This document shows positions 32,235-45,100 of a DNA stretch of 64,000 nucleotides, one piece after another. The number at the start of each line of letters is the position of its first letter. Positions within the stretch are counted from its first letter, which is position 1. The notes beneath the pieces are model-generated. The model was not told where the DNA came from. It worked only from the letters and a program-made list of their open reading frames with translations, and did no database searches. A program made the translations under genes and the position numbers. The stretch comes from Lumbricus terrestris (lineage: Eukaryota > Annelida > Clitellata > Crassiclitellata > Lumbricidae): positions 40,579,797-40,643,796 of the forward strand of contig OX457043.1 of NCBI GenBank assembly GCA_949752735.1, given 5' to 3'.

Positions 32235-35200
32235 ATGGTTCGGTTTCGTCCTGGCAAACTTGCATACTTGTCCGAATCAGACAGTGAAGTGGAAAAAGAG
32301 AAGACCGAACCTACAAAGCAATGTGCTGCTTCATCAAAGCGTGGGTCACCACGTACTCCAGCTATTGCAAACCGCCAGGTATTCTAATATCACCTAATGA
32401 TTTTCTGGTATGTGCCTTGCTTTGAATGTCATCATTGTCCTCGTTAGCACACATATAGTTATATACTGTGAACACAGATTTTATATAATCGTTGTATGAT
32501 CTGAGTGCAGTTTAATATAATACATTATACACACATGAACTGGCCTAGTTAGCTACACCGGTAAGCGACAGCTGCATTCGTCTGTTGGTTGCAACGGACT
32601 GCGGTTCAAGCCCCGGGCTTGGAGTTGACATTCAGAGATTTAGATATCTCGGGCGAGCACGTGTGGGACGCAGGGGCGCAAGCTCCTGCGGAGCGACCTT
32701 GGGCAAGTTGCTTACCCATCATTGTCTGTGGGGAAGGCAACGGGAAACCACCTCACTCATCTCATCCCCAGGGGCGTAAAGCCAAGGAACCTGCCTTCGG
32801 GCAGAGCACCATCATCATCATCATACACATATGTACGTATGCGCATATGCGCATATGATATAGTATAATACGGATACTTAAATACATAGAAATATTTGTT
32901 TAAAAACAAATTAACAGTATGGCATAGTGGGAATTCATGATAACAAAATAAATAAGAGTCGATTTTATAACTGTTTGGCAGCTGTATAATGATATGCGTA
33001 GGTTAGACGGTGCGTTGAGGGACTGGCCTCCCTGTATCAGCAAAAACTCTGTTGTTCTATCTAGGTGTCCAGCGTTGATCCACCCTTAGATTGGCAAAAC
33101 AATCTGTGCTTCTGGTTCCCACTCGCGGACTGCTATCAGACAGTTTTCGTGTAATGTAATGTACATATCATTGGAGTTTATAGGAATACAATGTCAGAAT
33201 ACCTTGTTTATTATTATTGTGGCAGTGCTTGAAACACTTTCCGATTAGTTTCTGTTTCTAAATTTCATTAGATTTCGCAGTCGAGGAGTTCAGAGCGGAT
33301 TCAACGGAAACAGAGTCGGTCTTTTGAGAAGCCGACTCGACAAGAACTTCTGAGTAAAATCGATTCTTTAAAGTCACCATCGAAGATGCTGGATCGTCTG
33401 AAGCCAAGGCGATTAGTAAACGACTTCACAAAGGAGTGAGCTTTAATTTTATAAATGAAATTTATAGCCTACCAATTGTAATGGTTCCTTGATTATAACT
33501 GTGATTAGTGAAATGCTAGGAATCAATTTCTAATGGAGGGATGATTTCAAATCGTCTTAGTGCATTTTGCTACTTTTGTATAGTAAGCATATGCAGTAAA
33601 ATAATGAGTTTTCTTAAATTGCATTGTACTGTATTTGAGCATTTGTAAAACTCCTTTATTAAGGTGAACTACTCAGAAGCACTCCCAATGTGCAAGGCCC
33701 TTTAGAACAAGCAGGGGTTTTGAGAAAGCGAGGGAAGAAGAAAGACTGTGAGAAAGAATGGAAGAGTGAACAGAAGGAGATAGCATATTCCAAAGAGATG
33801 GTAAAATTAAAGCAAATGATCGAGACTGATCCAGAGCAGTTCTACTGCGTTTTGGAGGAACAAAGTGAGTGGTGGGAAGCTGAATGTATTGTAATGTGTC
33901 CTAATGCATTGTAATGTGGCTTTAAAGTAGTGGATTCAGCTCATTCTCAAAGCCCTGCATCTGCATGTCTTTCCCCTTTCAGATAAAGCTCACAGGTCTA
34001 TACAATTTCGCCAAAATCATTTGAAGACAACAGAACCTTTTTAGCAGCTGTGCATCATGAAAATTTTGTTTTACCTTGTTTCACAATATTCGGTCTAGTG
34101 AATGAATGAATGATGGTAGTAACTGTTGTCATAATGTATTTTTTAAAGTACTCTTAAATAATGAGGAGAATCATCATGGCTTTTGACATATATATTATGC
34201 TGAAAGATACTGATCAGTATAAATGCCTGTGTAGGACACACCGATACAATTATGACCCAGACTACACAAGCGGAGAGTCTTCAATTGATGACTTCATTGA
34301 CGATGATAATGAAGATCTTGGGTCTAATGCCAGTTCTTCCTCTGAGGTAGGGCGTCATTTTCATCACTATAATGTACCAAATGGTTACATTTATAAAGCA
34401 CTTTTTCAAATATTCATTTTTATGGATAACTAAATGCACTTTTAACAGCATGGTACTAGCTTTATTGCTTGCTTCTGCTAACTATCCATATTCTCATGGT
34501 CCTTGATATGAAGGAACATTCCGGTAAAACACTAACCAATATCCAACAACAGGAACCTTTCCCTGCTTGAGTATTACATCATCTGTTGCCTCTATATGGA
34601 ATACTACAAGGGCTCTTGCTTTTGCTTCTCTTGTTCTGCTATCTGCAACTGGCGACGTTTTTCTGCTCATCTGAGCATTGTTTGCGTATTGATGTTACTT
34701 TCTGTTGTGTCACGTCATTTGAATTAGCATAGCATGTGCCTCATTAGTTTTCTCTTTAAAGTGAAGAAAAAACTAACTATACATGCATATTAACGTAGTT
34801 CTAGCTTATGTGATGGGTTAAAGAATTCACTTGATTTGAACCCTGGATGTTGGTATTTTTGCATGGACAGAAAAAGAGCTTGAAAAATTGTCAAACTGTA
34901 ACCCATGGCACAATGGCAGTGCTTATAAATAAGTACTGTGCTCTAAAGTTAGCTTTGAAATAGCTAATAAGAAATTTAAATAATACAACAAGTGTTTTGC
35001 TAGACTAGTAGACAGTGCTACCAACTCACGGACAACCATTCTAGCTCAATGCAGCACTCATGAATAAGCTGGTGCCCCGCACTTGGCTTTTGAGTGGCGC
35101 GATAGTAGTTAGTGACCGAATATGTGTGGCTCCATCTAAATTGCTATTATGGAACTAACATTCAGCAATTACCCAGTATTTTGCGTGCATTTTTATAGCC

Positions 35201-36122
35201 AACAGTTAAACTGTTGTTCTATTGTATGTGCTGTTTTTGTGTAAAAGTACAATATAACTTGAATAGAATTTACAAAACAGGACTGCTTAACTTTGTATGC
35301 TTTAAAAATATTGACAATTTTGAGATGGACTGTTCTAAACCGTAACTATTACAGGAGAGAAGTTTGGCAGAAGTGCCACCAAAGAAAACTATACACCACC
35401 ACAGTGATGATAACCAAACATCATCCAACAGCAAAGAATCAAAAGTCACTAAACGGAAATTCACAAAGACCAAGGCGAAAGGAGCTAAATTCACAAAAAT
35501 CAAGGTGAAAGGATCTGATACATCTGACGATAAATCAAGCAACAGCGAGGATGAACAGCTGAATATTTCAAGTGAGTCTCGAACAAGGAAAACTAGTATC
35601 GCAAAAGCAAACCTCAGTGATAGCAACGACGAGATTGTTAACAGTTCCAAAAAGACTCGAGTAATACTTTCTTCATCTGATGCGGAATCATCTGGTTCTG
35701 ACGTTTTACAGCCTGGGAAACGTAAGAATCTGAAAAGACGCCCGGAAAACGTAGAGACAGCGAGTTCCAGGCCCAGTGATATTGACAATTCCATTATGGC
35801 ACCGAGACGTGGTGTCAAGCGGAAACGTTGCACACTTGGTGAGAGTTCTGAAGCATCTGATGAGAATGCCGACAACGATGTTGAATATTCCAGTGTCGAC
35901 ACAGATGATGATAGTGAAGACCGCAATGATGAAACTGACAGCGAGAGTGAAGTTAACGAACGTAATTCTTCACGTAACAAGACTTCTTCACGGTATGGAC
36001 ATTTCCATTCACATAGGGCTGAGCTTATGCAGCGCAAAAGGGACAAGAAGAGAAGATTGTTTTCCAAGCTAATACAAACAAGAAGACGGAATAACTCAAA
36101 TGGAAACTTGTCAGCAGTGTGA
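32235..36122 (+). CDS. Unidentified acidic Ser/Lys-rich, probably nuclear protein (5 exons, 467 aa predicted)
   Basis: Predicted exons are 32,235-32,378, 33,272-33,435, 33,677-33,864, 34,207-34,346 and 35,355-36,122. Phases agree throughout (1,404 nt). The start context is AAGATGG. Residues 1-48 begin MVRFRPGKLAYLSESDSE. Exon 2 is basic (RQELLSKIDSLKSPSK). Exon 3 is charged and probably helical (KEWKSEQKEIAYSKEMVKLK). Exon 4 has CLCRTHRYNYDPDY, then an acidic GESSIDDFIDDDNED. Exon 5 alternates KR-rich signals (KRKNLKRR, KRDKKRR) with Ser-Asp-Glu runs typical of CK2 sites. This composition suggests a chromatin or nucleolar protein. I do not recognise an orthologue; a CCDC82-like or histone-chaperone-like protein is possible but unproven. 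The exon 3 and exon 4 acceptors are the least certain. An ATTAAA is at about 36,168. Confidence 0.7.
32541..32830 (+). mobile_element. tRNA-derived SINE
   Basis: An A-box-like TGGCCTAGTTAG (32,541-32,552) and a B-box GGTTCAAGCCC (32,603-32,613) are spaced as in tRNAs. A core with GACCTTGGGCAAGTTGCTTA and a 3' (ATC)n tail follow. It is in intron 1 of the nuclear-protein gene. Confidence 0.65.
34347..35354 (+). other. Intron 4 of the nuclear-protein gene, no other feature seen
   Basis: It is bounded by TCTGAG|GTAGGG and ATTACAG|GAGAG. No transposon boundary or RNA gene could be supported within it. Confidence 0.5.
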
Positions 36123-36960
36123 TGCATTGTAATCACTAAATGAACCAACACTTCAACGAACAGAAGATTAAAAAGGAGTCTTAAGTGCGATTTTAGATTA
36201 GAATTAGCTGTCAAAATGCACTTGCAACACTGCTAATCAGAATAACATAAATGAAATTCAGAAAAAGTAGAAAACTGTCGACAGCAAATGCTGCAAATTT
36301 TTTATGTTATGAACTGGATTATGAAGTCTTTGTCATTGTCAAACTGTCTCAGTCTTTTTACGAGTTGCTCATGATTATTTTAGTAGCAAATAAGACAAGA
36401 CAGTTAACAAAATACTTCTTTAATCTTCTGTTTAACTTGCTTAGTTAAAACATGTGATTTTTGCAACCATTAGAGCAACAATTAAAAAACAACATTTACT
36501 ATATATGTTTGTATTACAACTAATGATTTGTTATCAGTCAGTGGCTTGCACATAACGACAAAAAATTGTAAATTAATGTTCAACTAAAGTCGATGAGAAA
36601 TGTGCGTCTTCGACGAAACACAACATGAACTATATATAATATTATCTAATATTATTGGATTTACATACATGTACGATTGTACGTACTTGTCTGGTATGCA
36701 CATATATATAAATTCATGATTAAACACAAAGCAAGTTACCACAACATGTACAAGTTTTGGAAAATGCACATATGTGTTAACGATAGCTGGAATAATGTCT
36801 TAAAAATACGATTTTTTAACGTTTGTACAAGCGACAAGTTTTATTCACATCTTAAGGTTGAGGCACTAGTGTTCCTTTGGTAACAAGTCATATTTGAAAG
36901 ATTCCTCTTTCTTAAATTCATCTTCACAGCAGCTGAGTTTCACGTTGAGAGATTCGCTTA
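36123..36960. other. Convergent intergenic region
   Basis: AT-rich region between the stop of the + strand nuclear-protein gene and the 3' end of the - strand small membrane protein gene. Candidate ATTAAA signals on + are near 36,168 and 36,481. No gene seen. Confidence 0.45.
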
Positions 36961-36982
36961 AGAACATCATGTACCATCATAT

Positions 36983-37198
36983 TTATTCTTCTTTCTGGTG
37001 ATAAGGCGAGGATCTATGATCAGTTTGAACATCTGCTGACTTCTTTTGCAGTTCCTCATTATTGCTTCGACTGGTAAGATATCTGAACAATGCATAAATC
37101 TTTTGAATGGTGACGACTATAAGAAGAAGAATTATGCACGCTGCAAGAAGCAGAGCTAAGGTTGTGAACAGGCTTAGCTGGTAAATCTGTGACGACAT
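36983..37198 (-). CDS. Small single-pass membrane protein (71 aa), unrecognised
   Basis: A 71-codon frame starting MSSQIYQLSLF, with one strongly hydrophobic segment at about residues 8-31 (FTTLALLLAACIILLLIVV), then a basic stretch (KIYALFRYLTSR) and a polar tail ending HQKEE. The positive charges after the membrane segment suggest a short outside N-terminus and a cytosolic tail. The exon starts after a good acceptor (TTTTCAG, exon edge 37,239). A strong donor on the - strand, ATTACG|GTGAGTGG (exon edge 39,112), could supply a 5' UTR exon. AATAAA overlaps the stop codon (GAAGAATAAAT). It resembles the small integral membrane protein class; no family is recognised. Function unknown. Confidence 0.6.
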   Translation of the reverse strand: MSSQIYQLSLFTTLALLLAACIILLLIVVTIQKIYALFRYLTSRSNNEELQKKSADVQTDHRSSPYHQKEE

Positions 37199-37284
37199 CT
37201 CGGCTCCAGAAATTCAACCAAAATCCACGTCATTCAAATCTGAAAATTATGATGCATATGGTGTTAGTAGAATGATGGAGTAAT

Positions 37285-37665
37285 CTATCGTTTTAGCATT
37301 CTAATTTATTTGCCATTGCATGGGCTTCAACGTTGGTTGCACACAAGTTGGACTGACCCCAAAAAAATTCTTGCTAAATTGAAGTTGGATTGATGAAAAT
37401 AATTTTTACCGAGATGGGAATGGGATTGATGAAATGACTCAGGACTGTTTAAATTGGAGCAGAGTGATAAAAAAACAATTGTCATTTAAATAAAAGTTGG
37501 ATTGATAAAAAATTGATGTTCATATAAAAGCTGAATTGATTAAACAAATTCATGCCTAAATTGAAGCTGGATTGATGAAAAGAATTTCATTGCATGGTAG
37601 AAGTTGGATTGATGGAAAATAATAATAATGCTGCATCGGGCGACTAATTTAGAATGCTAAAATGA
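37285..37665. mobile_element. Minisatellite-bearing inverted-repeat element
   Basis: The ends TTTTAGCATTCTAATTTA (about 37,291) and TAATTTAGAATGCTAAAA (about 37,646-37,663) are inverted. The interior starts GCATGGGCTTCAACGTTGG and has seven or so copies of a ~37-bp unit with GTTGGATTGATGAAAA, as at 9,360 and 31,245. No target duplication was found. It lies in the putative 5' UTR intron of the small membrane protein gene. Confidence 0.65.
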
Positions 37666-37944
37666 CAGATTCTCAAAAGATGGTTTACACCAAACAAATC
37701 AGTAACTAGTTCTGGCATAAACTGGGATGGTGGAAGGAATTATGTAAGTGGTTATTCTATTTCTTGAGGTTTCTAATAAGCTACAATATGATCTACATAA
37801 CTGAAATTTCAATTAAGTGATAAGCACATCTCCAATTCTTTATACAGACTGATTTTTGTGGATGCGATATAAGCAGAGTTGTATGTTCATGGTTTCGAGG
37901 ATCACTCTTAATATTGAGACATTTTTAAATTTCCGTCTTGAGCA

Positions 37945-39110
37945 GTGGCGTAGACAAGGGGGTTTCGGGGGTAAACCCCCATTGGCCTAGGAAAAAGTTT
38001 TAAATAATAATTTAGGACGCTAAAATACACGTTTACGTTTTACTCTTTGAAAGTCTGTATACAGGCACTACTTAATTCGAGTTAGGCCTACCTATATTCT
38101 AATCGCGGACATTTCATTGCGTAGTATAGGACGATGATATGTATACCTGCATCACACGAAGCAACTACAACAAGTAGACAGAAACAAACAGTGAAAGTAT
38201 ATCGGTAAAACGGTTTTTTATTTGATTATAAAATTAGATCTGAACACCATAGAGCAACCCAGGTGAGAAGTCAACACAACGGCAAGGACTCTACAACTAG
38301 ACCGTGAAACTTTTGTGTATGCATTTCGCTCTCAACAGTAGATGTCGCACCACTTCTAATTCTGTTTCTAACACCAAAGATTGTGTTTTAAATCTCCGAT
38401 GCAATTTATTACTTTGCAAACACAATTAATCGTCATTCTGTCTTCATAATTGTAATTAATTTAAAACTTATCTTATGCTAACAAGATGTGATATTTCCCA
38501 GAACCTAAAGCATTGTTAACTAGGGCTTCATCTTTACTGCATTGAATTACATTAGCGTTTTAGAGGCACTAGCGCCAGCATGCGATTGATTACTAACTTT
38601 TCTGTCTACCACGACGCATAGACTAATAATATTTATTAAACATCTTCTATGATTTGAATTTAGTATCCTTTGTTAAATTAAAGTACTTAAATATTGTGTG
38701 AATCGTCCCGATTCCAAATATCTTCGCCATTTCGCTCAATCTCCGCTACTGCACTCAGTCCCGCTCTTGCCTTCCTTCATGCAACTTTCCACCACCCCGC
38801 ATGGAAACCTCGTCAAGCCATTCCAGCCCATCCTATATAGGCCTAAGTCTAGGCAACATTAGGCGGAATTACTCATTGGGAGTACGTCAACTCCGAGTCA
38901 GAATCGCGGGTCAAATATAAAGAAATTTTAAAATGGGGAGGGGGCATGACCGAATTGGCCCCTCTGAAACCGCCTCTGCCTAGGTCTACAATAAATCCTC
39001 AGATAATAATAAATAGGCCCTCAGCAGGGCATATAGCCTACTCCATAGTTACCTCATCAAACATTTGAAAAGTCATAAAAATTAATGCATCGATGAAAAA
39101 CAACCACTCA
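37945..39110. other. Intronic/intergenic, transposon ends only
   Basis: CAGTGGCGTAGACAAGGGGG at about 37,945 looks like one hAT terminus, and GAAACCGCCTCTGCCTAGG near 38,966-38,984 could be the other, but no target duplication fits. AATTTAGGACGCTAAAATAC at 38,011 is an end of the minisatellite-element family. No gene seen. Confidence 0.4.
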
Positions 39111-39111
39111 C

Positions 39112-39175
39112 CGTAATCATCTGCGCTGACATTTGAATGCAACGTCACCTAGAAGTGCGGCTTCTTACTGAAGAT
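39112..39175 (-). other. Candidate 5' UTR exon of the small membrane protein gene
   Basis: On the - strand GATGATTACG|GTGAGTGG is an excellent splice donor and pairs with the acceptor at 37,240. The exon's upstream limit is unknown; it would begin next to, or inside, the degenerate edge of the 16-bp satellite. Confidence 0.4.
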
Positions 39176-39179
39176 AATC

Positions 39180-42100
39180 TAAAAACCAAAATATCCAGGA
39201 ACGCGAAAAGCAACGAAAACATCTCAGAACGATTCGATAAAATCAGAGAACGCAAACATCTAAGAACGACAACATAAAAATCGGTTAAGCATATTATTAT
39301 GAGCACGATAAAATAAGTATCACAACGATAATATGTCAGAACGAAAACAGCTCCCGACGATAACAACTATAAAAACGAAAACATAAAAGAACGATGACAT
39401 CTCAGAACGATGACATCTCATAACGATGACATCTCATAACGATGACATCTCATAACGATGACATCTCATAACGATGACATCTCATGACGAAGACATCTCA
39501 TAACGATGACATCTCATGACGAAGACATCTCATAACGATGACACCTCATGACTATGACATCTCATAACGATGACATCTCATGAAGATGACATCTCATAAC
39601 GATGACATCTCATGACGATGACATCTCATAACGATGACATCTCATGACGATGACATCTCATAACGATGACATCTCATGACGATGACATCTCATAACGATG
39701 ACATCTCATAACGATGACATCTCATAACGATGACATCTCATAACGATGACATCTCATGACGATCACATCTCATAACGATGACATCTCATGAAGATGACAT
39801 CTCATGAAGATGACATCTCATGACGATGACATCTCATGACGATGACATATCATAACGATGACATCTCATGACGATGACTTCTCATAACAATGACATCTCA
39901 TAACGATGACATCTCATAACGATGACATCTCATGACGATGACATCTCATAACGATGACACCTCATGACTATGACATCTCATAACGATGACATCTCATGAA
40001 GATGACATCTTATAACGATGACATCTCATGACGATGACATCTCATAACGATGACATCTCATGACGACGACATCTCATAACGATGACATCTCATAACGATG
40101 ACATCTCATGACGATGACATCTCATAACGATGACATCTCATGACGATGACATCTCATAACGATGACATCTCATGACGATGACATCTCATAACGATGACAT
40201 CTCATGACGATGACATCTCATAACGATGACATCTCATGACGATGACATCTCATAACGATGACATCTCATGACGATGACATCTCATAACGATGACATCTCA
40301 TGACGATGACATCTCATCACGATGACATCTCATGACGATGACATCTCATAACGATGACATCTCATGACGATGACATCTCATGACGATGACATCTCATGAC
40401 GATGACATCTCATAACGATGACATCTCATGACGATGACATCTCATGACGATGACATCTCATAACGATGACATTTCATAACGATGACATTTCATAACGATG
40501 ACATCTCATGAAGATGACATCTCATAACGATGACATCTCATAACGATGAAATCTCATGAAGATGTCATCTCATAACGATGACATCTCATAACGATGATAT
40601 CTCATAACGATGACATCTCATAACGATGACATCTCATAACGATGACATCTCATAACGATGACATCTCATAACGATGACATCTCATGAAGATGACATCTCA
40701 CAACGATGACATCTGATGAAGATGTCATCTCATAACGATGACATCTCATAACGATGACATCTCATGACGATGACACCTCATAACGATGACATCTCATAAC
40801 GATGACATCTCATAACGATGACATCTCATAACGATGACATCTCATAACGATGACATCTCATAACGATGACATATCATGACGATGACATCTCATAACGATG
40901 ACATCTCATGAAGATGTCATCTCATAACGATGACATCTCATAACGATGACATCTCATAACGATGACATCTCATAACGATGACATCTCATAACGATGACAT
41001 CTCATGACGATGACATCTCATAACGATGGCATCTCATGACGATGACATCTCATGACGATGACATCTCATAACGATGACATCTCATAACGATGACATCTCA
41101 TAACGATGACATCTCATGACGATGACATCTCATAACGATGACATCTCATAACGATGACATCTCATGACGATGACATCTCATAACGATGACACCTCATGAC
41201 TGTGACATCTCATAACGATGACATCTCATGAAGATGTCAGCTCATGACGATGACATCTTATAACGATGACATTTCATAACGATGACATCTCATAACGATG
41301 ACATCTCATAACGATGACATCTCATGAAGATGACATCTCATGAAGATGTCATCTCATAACGATGACATCTCATAACGATGATATCTCATAACGATGACAT
41401 CTCATAACGATGACATCTCATAACGATGACATCTCATAACGATGACATCTCATAACGATGACACCTCATGAAGATGACATCTCACAACGATGACATCTCA
41501 TGAATATGTCATCTCATAGCGATGACATCCCATAACGATGACATCTCATAACGATGACATCTCATAACGATGACATCTCATAACGATGACATCTCATAAC
41601 GATGACATCTCATAACGATGACATCTCATGACGATGACATCTCATAACGATGACACCTCATGACTGTGACATCTCATAACGATGACATCTCATGAAGATG
41701 TCAGCTCATAACGATGACATCTCATAACGATGACATCTCATAACGATGACATCTCATAACGATGACATCTCATGAAGATGACATCTCACAACGATGACAT
41801 CTCATGAAGATGTCATCTCATGAAGATGACATCTCATAACGATGACATCTCATGACGATGACATCTCATAACGATGACATCTCATAACGATGAAATCTCA
41901 TAACGATGACATCTCATAACGATGACATCTCATAACGATGACATCTCATGACGATGACATCTCATAACGATGACATCTCCTGAAGATGACATCTCATAAC
42001 GATGACATCTCATAACGATGACATCTCATGGCGATGACATCTCATAAAGATGACATCTCATAATGATGACATCTCATAACGATGACATCTCATGACGATG

Positions 42101-45100
42101 ACATCGCGTGACGATGACATCTCATAACGATGACATCTCATGACGATGACATCTCATGACGATGACATCTCATAACGATGACATCTCATGACGATGACAT
42201 CTCATAACGATGACATCTCATGACGATGACATCTCATAACGATGACATCTCATAACGATGACATCTCATGAAGATGACATCTCGCAACGATGACATCTCA
42301 TGACGATGACATCTCATAACAATGACATCTCATGACGATGACATCTCATGACGATGACATCCCATAACGATGACATCTCATAACGATGACATCTCATAAC
42401 GATGACATCTCATAACGATGACATCTCATAACGATGACATCTCATAACGATGACATCTCATGACGATGACATCTCATAACGATGACACCTCATGACTGTG
42501 ACATCTCATAACGATGACATCTCATGAAGATGTCAGCTCATAACGATGACATCTCATAACGATGACATCTCATAACGATGACATCTCATAACGATGACAT
42601 CTCATAACGATGACATCTCATAACGATGACATCTCATGAAGATGACATCTCACAACGATGACATCTCATGAAGATGTCATCTCATGAAGATGACATCTCA
42701 TAACGATGACATCTCATGACGATGACATCTCATAACGATGACATCTCATAACGATGAAATCTCATAACGATGACATCTCATGACGATGACATCTCATAAC
42801 GATGACATCTCATGACGATGACATCTCATAACGATGACATCTCCTGAAGATGACATCTCATAACGATGACATCTCATAACGATGACATCTCATGGCGATG
42901 ACATCTCATAACGATGACATCTCATAATGATGACATCTCATAACGATGACATCTCATGACGATGACATCGCGGGACGATGACATCTCATAACGATGACAT
43001 CTCATGACGATGACATCTCATGACGATGACATCTCATAACGATGACATCTCATGACGATGACATCTCATAACGATGACATCTCATAACGATGACATCTCA
43101 TGAAGATGACATCTCACAACGATGACATCTCATGAAGATGTCATCTCATAACGATGACATCTCATGAAGATGACATCTCATAACGATGACATCTCATGAC
43201 GATGACATCTCATGACGATGACATCTCATAACGATGACATCTCATGACGATGACATCTCATGACGATGACATCTCATAACGATGACATTTCATAACGATG
43301 ACATCTCATAACGATGACATCTCATGAAGATGACATCTCATAACGATGACACCTCATAACGATGACATCTCATGAAGATGTCATCTCATAACGATGACAT
43401 CTCATAACGATGACATCTCATAACGGTGACATCTCATAACGATGACATCTCATAACGATGACATCTCATAACGATGACATCTCATAACGATGACATCTCA
43501 TGAAAATGACATCTCACAACGATGACATTTCATGAAGATGTCATCTCATAACGATGACATCTCATAACGATGACATCTCATGACGATGACACCTCATAAC
43601 GATGACATCTCATAACGATGACATCTCATAACGATGACATCTCATAACGATGACATCTCATAACGATGACATCTCATAACGATGACATCTCATAACGATG
43701 ACATATCATGACGATGATATCTCATAACGATGACATCTCATGAAGATGTCATCTCATAACGATGGCATCTCATAACGATGACATCTCATAACGATGACAT
43801 CTCATAACGATGACATCTCATAACGATGACATCTCATAACGATGACATCTCATGAAGATGACATCTCACAACGATGACATCTCATGAAGATGTCATCTCA
43901 TAACGATGACATCTCATGAAGATGACATCTCGTAACGATGACATCTCATGACGATGACATCTCTTGACGATGACATCTCATAACGATGACATTTCATAAC
44001 GATGACATCTCATAACGATGACATCTCATGAAGATGACATCTCATAACGATGACATCTCATAACGATGACATCTCATGAAGATGTCATCTCATAACGATG
44101 ACATCTCATAACGATGATATCTCATAACGATGACATCTCATAACGATGACATCTCATAACGATGACATCTCATAACGATGACATCTCATGACGATGACAT
44201 CTCATAACGATGACATCTCCTGAAGATGACATCTCATAACGATGACATCTCATAACGATGACATCTCATGGCGATGACATCTCATAACGATGACATCTCC
44301 TAATGATGACATCTCATAACGATGACATCTCATGACGATGACATCGCGGGACGATGACATCTCATAACGATGACATCTCATGACGATGACATCTCATGAC
44401 GATGACATCTCATAACGATGACATCTCATGACGATGACATCTCATAACGATGACATCTCATAACGATGACATCTCATGAAGATGACATCTCACAACGATG
44501 ACATCTCATGAAGATGTCATCTCATAACGATGACATCTCATGAAGATGACATCTCATAACGATGACATCTCATGACGATGACATCTCATGACGATGACAT
44601 CTCATAACGATGACATCTCATGACGATGACATCTCATAGCGATGACATTTCATAACGATGACATCTCATAACGATGACATCTCATGAAGATGACATCTCA
44701 TAACGATGACACCTCATAACGATGACATCTCATGAAGATGTCATCTCATAACGATGACATCTCATAACGATGATATCTCATAACGGTGACATCTCATAAC
44801 GATGACATCTCATAACGATGACATCTCATAACGATGACATCTCATAACGATGACATCACATGAAAATGACATCTCACAACGATGACATTTCATGAAGATG
44901 TCATCTCATAACGATGACATCTCATAACGATGACATCTCATGACGATGACACCTCATAACGATGACATCTCCTAACGATGACATCTCATAACGATGACAT
45001 CTCATAACGATGACATCTCATAACGATGACATCTCATAACGATGACATCTCATAACGATGACATATCATGACGATGATATCTCATAACGATGACATCTCA

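Noticed and set aside
35270..36214. 314-codon open frame on the - strand opposite the nuclear-protein exon
   Set aside because: Antisense shadow of the Ser/Asp/Lys-rich + strand exon, which has proper splice signals and phase.
37945..38985. A ~1-kb hAT element with CAGTGGCGTAGAC and CCGCCTCTG ends
   Set aside because: No matching 8-bp duplication and weak terminal similarity; kept only as possible element ends.
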